Positions 1 through 7,690 of a DNA stretch of 14,815 nucleotides are shown in pieces. The stretch is from Acidobacteria bacterium UBA6911 (GTDB lineage: Bacteria; Acidobacteriota; UBA6911). Each line of letters opens with the position of its first letter. Within the stretch, counting starts at the first letter, position 1. The translations under genes were made by a program, and so were the position numbers. The notes beneath the pieces were generated by a model, which saw only the letters and a program-made list of their open reading frames with translations, was not told the DNA's origin and did no database searches. Location of the stretch: positions 1,505-16,319 of the forward strand of contig DKBB01000335.1 of assembly GCA_002451015.1 (NCBI GenBank), given 5' to 3'.

Positions 1-428
1 TCCGTGATGAGGGAGTACGCGCAGGGTACAAGGCACGCCTCGCCGACACCCACGCCCATGCGGGCGAAAAACAGTTGCCAGAAGGTGGAAGCCTGGCCGC
101 AGAGAATGGTCATGGTGCTCCACAGTGCAACACCGGCAAGCAGCAGGTTGCGGCGGGAGCGGGCATCGGCCAGCCGGCCCACCGGGATGCCCATGAAAGC
201 ATAAAAAGCGACAAACGACAGGCCGGAAAGCAGGCTGAAATAAGTGTCATTGATCAGCAGGTCTGCCTTAATCGGTTCGACAAGGTAGGTAATGATGGCC
301 CGGTCTACAAATGAGAAGGTGTAGCACAGGTATAAAATAACTACGACATACCAGCCATACCCTGCTGACGGATAGGTAGAAGGCTCAGTCGCCGTGCCTG
401 AAGAAGAAGAACTTGCATTGTCGCTCAT
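1..428 (-). CDS. MFS transporter, N-terminal part (runs off left edge)
   Basis: Read leftward from the ATG at 426-428, this frame stays open for 142 codons to the window edge, so only the N-terminal third of a usual 400-450 residue major facilitator is present. After a Ser/Thr-rich cytoplasmic lead (residues 1-20) comes a first membrane helix (YGWYVVVILYLCYTFSFVDR), then a second helix followed by the MFS motif-A loop GRLADARSRRN near residues 80-90, and a helix with FFARMGVGVGEA around residue 125. The GVGEA stretch and the FVDR end of helix 1 resemble the spinster-like branch of MFS; that assignment is by recollection of the family. The substrate cannot be told. The gene is divergent from the selenoprotein gene at 589, with 160 bases between the two starts, so they may share a control region. 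Its own Shine-Dalgarno site is weak (TAAGG about 10 bases before ATG). Confidence 0.85.
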   Translation of the reverse strand, partial: MSDNASSSSSGTATEPSTYPSAGYGWYVVVILYLCYTFSFVDRAIITYLVEPIKADLLINDTYFSLLSGLSFVAFYAFMGIPVGRLADARSRRNLLLAGVALWSTMTILCGQASTFWQLFFARMGVGVGEACLVPCAYSLIT

Positions 429-588
429 AGATGGCAATACCTTACAGCCTGAAACGGCCGGACTGCAACCAAATAAAACCATTTAACCCCAGGGGCGCAC
501 CTTCCGCCTTCGCCCTTGCACCGATATGAGGTAATTTGGCATTGATAGACCGAACCGGTGTAGAATCGGAATTTTGAGGAGGACGGTC

Positions 589-2307
589 ATGACAGAAAAG
601 CATGTTCTTGAAAACGTACTGGACCCGGTCGGCCAGCCGTCCGGAATATTCGGACGCATCTCGGATCCCACTTCGAAAAATACCGGCGTGGTTCTGGATC
701 CCTATCGCCAGCCGACCCAGAACCTGGCTTCGATGGAAGGACAGCTGATGGCGCCCCGCCTGGACAGCCTTGACGGAAAGGTTGTCTACCTGGTTGAAAC
801 GGGATTCCATGGAGCCAAGGATTTCAACGAGCAGGCCGCCGGTTGGTTCGCCGGGAACATGCCTTCGGTGAAAATTGAAATGCGCAGCACACAGGGCATG
901 ATATTCACGGACGATCCCGCCCTGTGGGCCGAAATCGCGGAAAAAGGGGACGCCGCCATCATCGGGGTCGGAGGCTGAGACGGCTGCTCGGCGAGTATCG
1001 CCGAATTCTGCCGCACGCTGGAGCACACCCATCGCGTCCCCACCTGCGCGGTCGTAACGGCCAAGTTCGCAAATTATGTGGCCCGCGATACGGAAAACCA
1101 CGGCATGCTCCTTCGTTATGCCTATCCTCCCTATCCGGTCGGATGGATGTCGAAGGAAATCCTGCGCGGTTATGTCGAGGGGGACGATCCCGTCACCGGC
1201 AGACCGCTGATGCAGGAGATTGTGGATGCCCTTACCCAACCGCTGACAGAAGACGAGAAAAATCCCAAGGTGGCCGAGAGACCCAAAAGACCGCGGCTGC
1301 TGAAAAAAGACACGGTCGAAAATTACAAACGGATGTTCATTGAAAACGGATGGACGGACGGCATGCCGATCGTCCTGCCCACCGAGGAAAAGGTCGCGGA
1401 AATGTTGACCGGGACCGACCACCCGCCGGACGAGGTTGTGGGCATGATGTCGGTCACAACCCACGAAGAACGATACGAATATACAGTGGAAAAAGTCGCC
1501 GTCAATGCGGTGATGGCGGGGGCCCGGCCGGAGCACTTTCCCGTGATCCTTGCTCTCGCGGCCAGCCAGGAGCCGTCCATGCCCAGCTCGACCACCTCCT
1601 TCGGAAGGATGGTGATCGTCAACGGACCCATACGAAATCAGATCGCCGTCAACTGCGGCTCGGGGGCTTTCAGCCCGTTCAATTTCGCCAATGCCGTCAT
1701 CGGCCGGACCTACACGCTCATGAGCTTCAATTTCGGCAACGCCCGTATCAACGAAAACTTCACGGCCACATTCGGAAACGTAACCAACTACAACAACATG
1801 TTCGCCGGCGAGAACGAAGAGGAATCCCCGTGGGATCCGCTGCATGTGGAGAAGGGTTTCAAGCCCGAAGAGAGCACCGTCAGTCTTTTCCGGGGCTGGA
1901 ATATCAATCACCTGGGAATGAGCATCGGCGGCATGCGCGTCTCGGACCGGATGGCCGAGGTCATGAACGGCGTTTCATCCATGATCCCGGGTGGAACATT
2001 CGTCATGGATCCCCTGGTCGCCAAGAATCTCAAGGAACAGGAAGGTTTCCAAACCAAAGAGGACTTTCGTCAATGGCTTCTTGAGCATTTGAAAAAGCCG
2101 GCCGGCCCCTTCATGCGGCCTTCGACGGTAAACCTGGTAGTCGTGGGCGGGGAATGGAATCCGATGTTCACTACAACCGACTTCGTCTACACGCAGACCG
2201 TTTCCATCGACAAGTGGATTCCCAAAAGCGGCATCCGCTGCGACGAGCGTCCGATCCGGATGCCGTCCCCTGTAACCTGCAAGGACGGCACCTGCGGAAT
2301 CCGGTAG
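589..2307 (+). CDS. UGSC-family selenoprotein with in-frame UGA (Sec) at codon 130
   Basis: One continuous frame of 572 residues from ATG 589 to TAG 2305-2307 is interrupted only by TGA 976-978. GAGGAGG at 576-582 lies 6 bases before ATG 589, which is why this start is preferred to the in-frame TTG at 574. Before the TGA the protein has a strand-rich segment ending DAAIIGVGG; after it come D-G-C-S and a helix, then RVPTCAVVT. This gives U130-x-x-C133, the arrangement of the UGSC (seleno)protein family and, more distantly, of the Sec site of glycine reductase subunit B. The UGSC-like domain covers about residues 60-235 (late marker YPPYPVGW). A second domain, about 240-572, opens with GWTDGMPIVLPT (from 255) and ends in C564-x4-C569; I cannot name it. 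A redox or reductive role is likely, substrate unknown. No Shine-Dalgarno precedes GTG 1078, so an independent downstream gene is unlikely. A poor promoter match (TTGGCA 536-541, TAGAAT 561-566, 19-base spacer) lies upstream. The alternative is a nonsense mutation or sequencing error. Confidence 0.85.
979..1013 (+). promoter_or_regulatory. Candidate bacterial SECIS stem-loop after the UGA codon
   Basis: Directly 3' of TGA 976-978 the RNA can form an upper stem of six perfect pairs, TCGGCG (988-993) with CGCCGA (999-1004), closed by the five-base loop AGTAT (994-998). A lower stem, CGGC (981-984) with GCCG (1010-1013), is separated from it by an internal loop (985-987 / 1005-1009). The loop carries G995-U996, 17 bases after the UGA. 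Bacterial SelB-recognised SECIS elements are hairpins immediately following the UGA with a G (often GU) in a small apical loop about 16-37 bases downstream, so geometry and loop both fit. The element lies wholly in coding sequence, as it does in bacteria. Pairing was worked out by eye; no folding energy was computed. Confidence 0.7.
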
Positions 2308-2319
2308 GGGAGAACCTCC

Positions 2320-2344
2320 AGGCTTCGCCCTGCGGGCTACGCCT
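2320..2344. terminator. Imperfect hairpin between convergent genes
   Basis: In the 76-base gap between the stop codons of the selenoprotein gene (2307) and the URO-D gene (2384) lies an imperfect inverted repeat. AGGCTTCGCCC (2320-2330) faces GGGCTACGCCT (2334-2344) across the loop TGC, with nine of eleven positions paired. Its position suits a shared terminator, but no T-run follows on either strand, so it may instead be a plain repeat-type hairpin. Confidence 0.3.
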
Positions 2345-2383
2345 GACAAGTTGTCGTTCGCCCTTCTTCGCGAAATTGCCGGA

Positions 2384-3619
2384 CTAATGATATTCCCGTG
2401 TGAAATCCACCAGCGCCCGTACGTTTTCAACTCTGGCGTCATCCAGGACAGCGGCCGAACTCATTATGAATCCGCCTTCGCTTCCCACTGAATTGAGAAG
2501 CGTTCTGCAATATTCTTTCACCTGGTCCGGGGTTCCCGTGGCGAGCAGCGACATGGGGACATTGCCCATGATGCAGACCCTGTCACCCAGGATTCTTTTC
2601 GCCTTGGCCATGTTCACATTTTCGAACCAATAGATGATCTTTCCTTCAGGAACGTCCTTGATGATATCCAGGCGGGAATTGTAGGCGCCCTCCACCAGGA
2701 CAACCGGATTGAGTCCTTCGTTGACGAGCGCCACCAGCAGCTCCCTGAAGGTCGGCCAGTAGAATCTTTGAAACTGTTCCCGTGACATGAGATTGTCCGA
2801 TCCCTTGTGCAGCGGGATGAAAACGCGGGGATTGCCGGACATTTTCGCCGCCGGGACAGCGGCTTCCAACATAATGGGGAGCAGTTTTTCACAGGCGGCC
2901 GTGACCTTTTCAGGATTCCGGTACAGATCCAGAACGATCCCTTTCGTTCCCCGGAAGTAATCGCCCAGCGTGTCGAAGGGCGCCTGCGTGCCGGACGCGA
3001 AAAACATCGGGAATCCTGCAGCCGTAACCTTTCCGGCATAATCCTGCAGCGCTCCGAGCGATCTGGCGGATGCTTCGGCCGCCTTTTTTAAAGCATCCAG
3101 GGCTTCCGTGCCTTCCGGAGTACTGAAAGGAATGAATCCCGACGTCAATCCGAAAAAATAACTCATGAAGGAACGCATGGGCGGCAGCTGCCCGAAAACA
3201 CCCAGACTTCCCATTATGCGGGGCCAGTAGAGCCTCAAAATGAAATCGGAAGGATCGAAGAGAAACGCATCGTACTCCCCGGCTTTCATGTATTCCCCTT
3301 CCACGTACTGGTATCCCGATCCGTCCGGCAGATTGTGCCCCGACCATTTCAACTGCCTGTAGTCGAGTGTTTCGAGTACGGAACCGAAAGTCAGCGGAGC
3401 AGATGTCATGTCAGGCTCAAAATCGAGGGTCGCCCTCAGATTCGCGCCATAGCTCTTCTCCAGGTCGTACAGCTCCTCCTGCCGGGTGATGCCGGCATAC
3501 CGGCTCGCGAAAGCCCCGAAAAGAAGAACGATCGGAATGCAATCCGGCTTTTGGAGTGCCATGGCATCCAGCACTCTCTTCTCCCGTTCGCCGTATAATT
3601 CCTGCTGTGTCTTCGTCAT
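2384..3619 (-). CDS. Uroporphyrinogen decarboxylase (URO-D) family protein
   Basis: This 411-residue protein has the layout of the URO-D superfamily beyond heme synthesis, in which members such as MtaA and CmuA handle corrinoid methyl transfer in anaerobes. Visible marks are an N-terminal helix with PDCIPIVLLFG, a core with FASGTQAPFDTLGDYFRG, LHKGSD (H271-D275), FYWPTFRELL, VLVEGAYNSRLD, and the late strand CIMGNVP (C349). It is longer than true HemE (about 350 residues), lacks that enzyme's N-terminal RQAGR-type signature, and is therefore unlikely to be the heme enzyme. H271 and C349 could belong to a zinc or corrinoid site, but I cannot confirm ligands. The ATG at 3617-3619 is preceded by GGAGGG at 8-base spacing. 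The gene converges on the selenoprotein gene and diverges from the MFS gene at 3858. No corrinoid protein gene is seen nearby, so the methyl-transfer reading is inference. Confidence 0.85.
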   Translation of the reverse strand: MTKTQQELYGEREKRVLDAMALQKPDCIPIVLLFGAFASRYAGITRQEELYDLEKSYGANLRATLDFEPDMTSAPLTFGSVLETLDYRQLKWSGHNLPDGSGYQYVEGEYMKAGEYDAFLFDPSDFILRLYWPRIMGSLGVFGQLPPMRSFMSYFFGLTSGFIPFSTPEGTEALDALKKAAEASARSLGALQDYAGKVTAAGFPMFFASGTQAPFDTLGDYFRGTKGIVLDLYRNPEKVTAACEKLLPIMLEAAVPAAKMSGNPRVFIPLHKGSDNLMSREQFQRFYWPTFRELLVALVNEGLNPVVLVEGAYNSRLDIIKDVPEGKIIYWFENVNMAKAKRILGDRVCIMGNVPMSLLATGTPDQVKEYCRTLLNSVGSEGGFIMSSAAVLDDARVENVRALVDFTREYH

Positions 3620-3857
3620 ACCCTGTCCCTCCGCAACCGAAAATTATCGTGTTGCTCCGGTTTTAAATAAAACCTGCCTGAAACCATGCGGCTGTCATAC
3701 CGCAGCACTATTTTAAAATGTCTTGGGAAAAAAAGCAGCCGGACTGTATGCTACAGAACATGACATTCAGAACAAGGTCCTTTTATTTTCGTCCTGTTTT
3801 AAAATGAAATAGAAATAAATCAACGGGGTGCACGCACTCGCTGGATTTTTCACAACC
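3620..3857. promoter_or_regulatory. Divergent control region with dyad and AT-rich repeats
   Basis: This region separates the divergent URO-D and MFS genes and is clearly more AT-rich than its flanks. It contains a dyad at 3659-3674 with arms GGTTTT and AAAACC around AAAT, 40 bases before the URO-D start. It also contains two copies of TTTTAAAATG (about 3712 and 3794), each with the 8-base palindrome TTTTAAAA. A weak sigma-70-like pair for the MFS gene is ATGACA (3760-3765) and TATTTT (3784-3789) at 18-base spacing. No open reading frame of interest was seen. An operator role for the dyad is inference from position and symmetry. Confidence 0.35.
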
Positions 3858-5171
3858 ATGCACAAAGACCCTCAGGACAATTTCATAGAAGACTTGATCG
3901 CCAAAACTCCGATGACACCCTTTCAGGTCATCATGGTGATCCTGTGTTTCATATTGAACATGAATGACGGCATCGATGTGCTGGTGGTTTCCTATACGAA
4001 CACCAAGGTTTTCAGCGAATGGTTTCTGACCAAAACCCAGCAGGGATATATTTTCAGCAGCGGTCTTGCGGGCATGACCCTCGGCTGCCTGTTCATCGCC
4101 CCCCTGGCGGACAGGATCGGTAGAAGGAAATTATTTATTTATGCCATGAGCCTCGAAACGGTCGGGATGCTCCTGTCTTCGACCGTTACATCCTACAGCC
4201 AGCTGTTAGTGCTTCGATTCATGGCGGGATTGGGAATCGGCGGACTGCTTCCCACGATGGCCGCCATGGCAGCGGAATATTCCAGCGAAAGACGAAAAGA
4301 TCTGGCCGTCGGCTTCGTCCAGGCAGGGTATCCCGTCGGCGCCATCTTCATGGGCTTTTTCGCCGCCTGGGCCGTTCCCCTGTACGGATGGCGGTTCGCT
4401 TATCTTTCGGCCGGAATTTTCTCCGGGATCATGTTATGCATGATCCTTTTTTTCATGCCCGAATCGATAGAATATTTATCGAAATACCAGCCCAAAAACG
4501 CCCTGCAGCGCATCAACAAGATCCTGAAAAAAATGGGGCATGAAAAAATCGACCGCCTTCCCGCTCAAAAGATTGTTCAAAAACCCGGGGTGCGCATCTT
4601 GTTCTCAGACTGGTACAGGGCAGCCACCATCAGACTGTTTATTGGAATCTTTTTCGGATTTATGACCCTGTATACCCTGATCAGCTGGGTACCGAGTGTT
4701 GCCGAAGAATCGGGCATGCCCTACAAAATGGCCACATATGCCGGGACGGTTCTTAATATAGGCGCTTTTATCGGATGTGTCGGAATAGGCTGGCTGGCAG
4801 CCAAATTTAATTTAAAAAAATTGATGTTCACATTCCTGATCGTTGCTTTTGTAATCATGGTAGCCTACGGCAACCTGTCGCCCGGCTATCTTGTGATTTT
4901 AATCATGATTCTGCTGATCGGGATAACCGTTCAGGGTGGGTTTATCGGCTATTATCCTGCGGCTACCCGCATTTATAAAACCGAAATCCGGGCAACAGGA
5001 ATAGGATGGGCCATCGGATCGGGACGTTTTGGAGCCATTGCCGGCCCCGCTCTTTTCGGGATACTTTCGGACCTGAATTTATCCAACGGCAATCTGTTTC
5101 TCCTGTTTTCCATCCCGCTGCTCATATCAGGATTTGCGATTTACTCGGTCCCTTCCAGGAATCTGAAATAG
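3858..5171 (+). CDS. MFS transporter, aromatic acid:H+ symporter-like
   Basis: The 437-residue protein has the twelve-helix pattern of a major facilitator. Helix 1 carries D37-G-I-D40, the acidic pair typical of the AAHS group (PcaK, BenK, MhpT), and the helix 2-3 loop is the motif-A sequence ADRIGRRK (84-91), with Ala in place of the usual leading Gly. FMAGLGIGGLLPTMAAMAAEY follows in helix 4 and YGWRFAYLSAGIF near helix 6. A cytoplasmic loop near residues 205-240 (NALQRINKILKKMG) precedes the second half. These marks suggest proton-coupled uptake of a carboxylated, perhaps aromatic, compound; the substrate is inferred from family only. ATG 3858 gives a normal N-terminus. An in-frame GTG at 3828 would add ten residues, and neither start has a good Shine-Dalgarno. 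The stop lies 17 bases from the convergent GH3 stop. Confidence 0.85.
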   Translation: MHKDPQDNFIEDLIAKTPMTPFQVIMVILCFILNMNDGIDVLVVSYTNTKVFSEWFLTKTQQGYIFSSGLAGMTLGCLFIAPLADRIGRRKLFIYAMSLETVGMLLSSTVTSYSQLLVLRFMAGLGIGGLLPTMAAMAAEYSSERRKDLAVGFVQAGYPVGAIFMGFFAAWAVPLYGWRFAYLSAGIFSGIMLCMILFFMPESIEYLSKYQPKNALQRINKILKKMGHEKIDRLPAQKIVQKPGVRILFSDWYRAATIRLFIGIFFGFMTLYTLISWVPSVAEESGMPYKMATYAGTVLNIGAFIGCVGIGWLAAKFNLKKLMFTFLIVAFVIMVAYGNLSPGYLVILIMILLIGITVQGGFIGYYPAATRIYKTEIRATGIGWAIGSGRFGAIAGPALFGILSDLNLSNGNLFLLFSIPLLISGFAIYSVPSRNLK

Positions 5172-5188
5172 ATCCACGAATCGAACCT

Positions 5189-7519
5189 TTATTCCACCGG
5201 CTTGTTGTATTTTACGGTACGTTCATCCCGGATGACACCGCTCCAGTTCAAACCGAAACCGAAATCGTATGTATTGCCCGCCGAGTCCACATGGCAGCGC
5301 AGATCGAAAGGCGCGTCCTCGCTTTGCTCTTCCACGGCTTTCATGTCGGCAGGCATCTGCATCGGCAGCAAACCCGACGGTTCCGCTTCTCCTGAAATAA
5401 TGTCCATCAGGGCCTGGTCCTGAACGCCGAAGGCGGCCAGGATTGCATCGGCTTCCTTTTCGAATTCGCGGACCACCATCGGGTTGGAAATCTGTGCAAC
5501 AACAAGGACCGGCTTGTCCCTCATGGCCTTTTGGGCATCGAGAACCATTCCCAGATCCCGGATGTTCGATGCAACCGTCGATTTCCCCCGGTAAGTGCGG
5601 TTGGTAAACGATTCCAGCGGATCCCCGCCGGCAATGCTCGGGTTGCGTGCATCAACAGCCTTATAGGGCTCGTACTGGAGGCTGATCGGAACATACCCGG
5701 TTCCGCCCTTTTTCACGTCATCGACATTGTAGCCGCCGCCCGTATCCGGGCTGCGGATAACGACCATGGCAAAATCCGCTTCGGCCGGATCGTCCGTTAC
5801 CTGGAAGTATTTTTTAATTATCTCTATATTTACCGGGTATTCTAAAGACGACGGCATTTCTGTACCGAAAAAATTCACGGAAGCCGGTGTGTACCTTTTA
5901 GGGATATACACCGTCTTATTTTTGGCGACAGGAAGAACCTTATCCTCGTTTTTCAGCAGCACAATCGATTTCAACTGCGCCGCGTAACCTTCCTTCATGA
6001 AGTCGGCACTACCGACAGTGATAACCGTTTCTTCAACATCAGTATAGGGATTTTCAAACAGGCCAGCCCGGAAGATGTTTTTCAACAGGCGAACGGCGGA
6101 CTGTTCCATACGGGCACGCATCAACTCCTCACCGTGTTCCCGGACACCCATTTCGTAGGCCTCAATCACCGGGCCGGCTTCGTTGTTGCCGCCGAACTGG
6201 TCGACGCCGGCCATGATGATTTTGTAGTGCCGCTCCGCCACCGTAAGCTTTTCCGCCCCCCAGGGGGTCGTCCCAAAACCGTTAACGGCGGTTTCATCCT
6301 TTGTCACACCCCAGTCGGTGCAGACCACGCCGTCAAAGGAATAGGTGTCCCGCAGCAGTTCCTCTATCAGGAATCTGCTGTATGCATTCCCGACATTCTC
6401 ATTGTTAATTTTGTCGATGCCATAAGAGATGGTGTAGTAAGGCATCACGGCCGAAGCCATGCCGGTTTCGCCCTCCAGTTTGAACGCTCCTTCGGTGAAT
6501 GGGATCAGGTGGTCTTCAAAATTGTTATCGGGATACACCGCGTACTTGCCGTAGGAAAAATGCGCGTCCCTGCCGCCCTCTCCGGAACCTCCGCCGGGCC
6601 AGTGCTTGACCATGGCGTTCACGCTTTCGTAGCCCCATCCGCCTGAAATCTCCTTCTCCCCTTCGGATGTCTGAAATCCGTCGACATAAGCTTTTGCCAT
6701 GTCGGCCGACAGTCGGGGATTTTCACCGAAAGTACCGCTGACGCGGCTCCAGCGCGGATCCGTCGCCAGGTCTATTTGTGGAGACAGCGCCGTGGCAATA
6801 CCCAGCGCCCGGTATTCGCGGGACGCAATGCGTCCGAACCTCCCGACCAGGTCCGGATCGAATGTGGCCGCCATTCCAAGAGAATCGGGCCACATGGAAA
6901 TCCTGCCGCCCGAACCGGCGTTGTATTCCGCATCGGCGACAGGGCGATGACGGGGATCGGAGCTGTTGTTCGCCGGGATGCCGAATCCCAGGCTTTCGCA
7001 CAATGCCTGCACATTGTTGTTCCACCGGGCGGCGACTTCGGGACTTTCGACCGTCGTGATCAGTATGTGCCTCAGGTTGTCTTCCGTAAGAAATTTTATC
7101 TGGGTGTCACTGAGATCGGAAGCATCCGCGCCGCTTTCTGCAAACGGCTTGCCACGATAGTGAGACACGTTCCACCCCCCGCCTGCCGGAATGGCCTGGT
7201 GCGCGCTGTAGAGCATGAGCCCGGCAATCTGCTGGATACTCATCTTTGAAGCCAGGTCTTTCGCCCTTTCATCGGCCGAAAGACGCCAGTCCTCATACGG
7301 ATCGAGTTCGCCGTTTCTGTTCAGATCCTTAAAGGCGAGTCCATCATCAAAAACCAGTTGAATTCCAGATGTCGAAGAATACCCGAGGGTTTGCCCTCCC
7401 CGGTTCGTCACTATCCTTATGGTTCCCAATTCCGTTTCTTCCCATTTGTTACAGCCGGCCAGGAGTAAACAACATGCAGCAACCAATACCTTGCTTATAT
7501 AGAATATGGTTTTCTTCAC
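5189..7519 (-). CDS. Glycoside hydrolase family 3 lipoprotein (beta-glucosidase-like)
   Basis: This 776-residue protein begins with a lipoprotein signal (KK near the start, lipobox LAGC at 20-23), so it should be anchored on the periplasmic side or at the outer membrane. Residues 65-76 (D-x-N-x-N-G-E-L-x-x-x-E) form an EF-hand-like calcium loop just before the catalytic domain. GH3 marks follow: TDPRWSRVSGTFGENPRLS, KHWPGGGSGEGGRDAH, and VVCTDWGVT with D402 as the expected nucleophile. The C-terminal half has the GH3 alpha/beta sandwich pattern (LLKNEDKVLPVAKNKTVYIP, VVVAQISNPMVV, ILAAFGVQDQALMDIISGEAEPSGLLPMQ). The family releases sugars from the non-reducing ends of beta-glucosides, beta-xylosides and similar. 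The start is GTG 7517-7519 with GGGGGAGG about 6 bases upstream; I see no better ATG. It stands alone on its strand, convergent to the MFS transporter. The exact sugar specificity cannot be read. Confidence 0.93.
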   Translation of the reverse strand: MKKTIFYISKVLVAACCLLLAGCNKWEETELGTIRIVTNRGGQTLGYSSTSGIQLVFDDGLAFKDLNRNGELDPYEDWRLSADERAKDLASKMSIQQIAGLMLYSAHQAIPAGGGWNVSHYRGKPFAESGADASDLSDTQIKFLTEDNLRHILITTVESPEVAARWNNNVQALCESLGFGIPANNSSDPRHRPVADAEYNAGSGGRISMWPDSLGMAATFDPDLVGRFGRIASREYRALGIATALSPQIDLATDPRWSRVSGTFGENPRLSADMAKAYVDGFQTSEGEKEISGGWGYESVNAMVKHWPGGGSGEGGRDAHFSYGKYAVYPDNNFEDHLIPFTEGAFKLEGETGMASAVMPYYTISYGIDKINNENVGNAYSRFLIEELLRDTYSFDGVVCTDWGVTKDETAVNGFGTTPWGAEKLTVAERHYKIIMAGVDQFGGNNEAGPVIEAYEMGVREHGEELMRARMEQSAVRLLKNIFRAGLFENPYTDVEETVITVGSADFMKEGYAAQLKSIVLLKNEDKVLPVAKNKTVYIPKRYTPASVNFFGTEMPSSLEYPVNIEIIKKYFQVTDDPAEADFAMVVIRSPDTGGGYNVDDVKKGGTGYVPISLQYEPYKAVDARNPSIAGGDPLESFTNRTYRGKSTVASNIRDLGMVLDAQKAMRDKPVLVVAQISNPMVVREFEKEADAILAAFGVQDQALMDIISGEAEPSGLLPMQMPADMKAVEEQSEDAPFDLRCHVDSAGNTYDFGFGLNWSGVIRDERTVKYNKPVE

Positions 7520-7690
7520 GACAACCTCCCCCGGGTTATACGTCTAACTCCGATAATCTCACCGGAATTTGGATAATAGGAATTTCCTGTAATTGCCCGT
7601 CCGCAAAGGTGCAGTATACAACCCAGGCGGATACAATCACAGTATCCAGAATTGCACTTTTCGTAGAAAGAAGCAGCTACAGCATGCTGA
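7520..7690. other. Non-coding upstream region of the GH3 gene
   Basis: No convincing gene is seen in this stretch. It must hold the promoter of the leftward GH3 gene, but I found no clear -35/-10 pair. A repeated GGAATTT (7563-7569 and 7580-7586) and, at the right end, two overlapping dyads are visible: CAGCATGCTG (7680-7689) and GCTGAA-A-TTCAGC (7686-7698). They could be protein-binding sites or chance. Confidence 0.3.

Noticed and set aside
481..560. A sigma-54 promoter for the selenoprotein gene (TTGCA at about 527 and TTTGGCA at about 535).
   Set aside because: No -24 TGGCAC box lies at the required spacing before TTGCA, and no GC dinucleotide at the -12 position follows TTTGGCA.
442..1911. 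Long open frame of 489 codons on the minus strand, antisense to the selenoprotein gene.
   Set aside because: It has no recognisable domain, no ribosome site and low-complexity Arg/Gly/His-rich sequence typical of the shadow of a GC-rich gene. The plus strand carries clear family motifs on both sides of the TGA.
1078..2307. A separate gene starting at GTG 1078 after a terminated short gene.
   Set aside because: No Shine-Dalgarno precedes the GTG. The 33 codons between the TGA and the GTG are in frame and encode the rest of the U-x-x-C domain, and a SECIS-like hairpin follows the TGA.
2384..3619. Annotation as the heme enzyme uroporphyrinogen decarboxylase (hemE).
   Set aside because: The protein is longer than HemE and lacks its N-terminal Arg-rich signature. 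It fits the wider URO-D superfamily of methyl-transfer-related proteins.
3828..3857. GTG 3828 as the start of the second MFS gene.
   Set aside because: It adds ten residues without family similarity and has no better ribosome site. ATG 3858 gives a usual AAHS-type N-terminus, though the choice is not certain.
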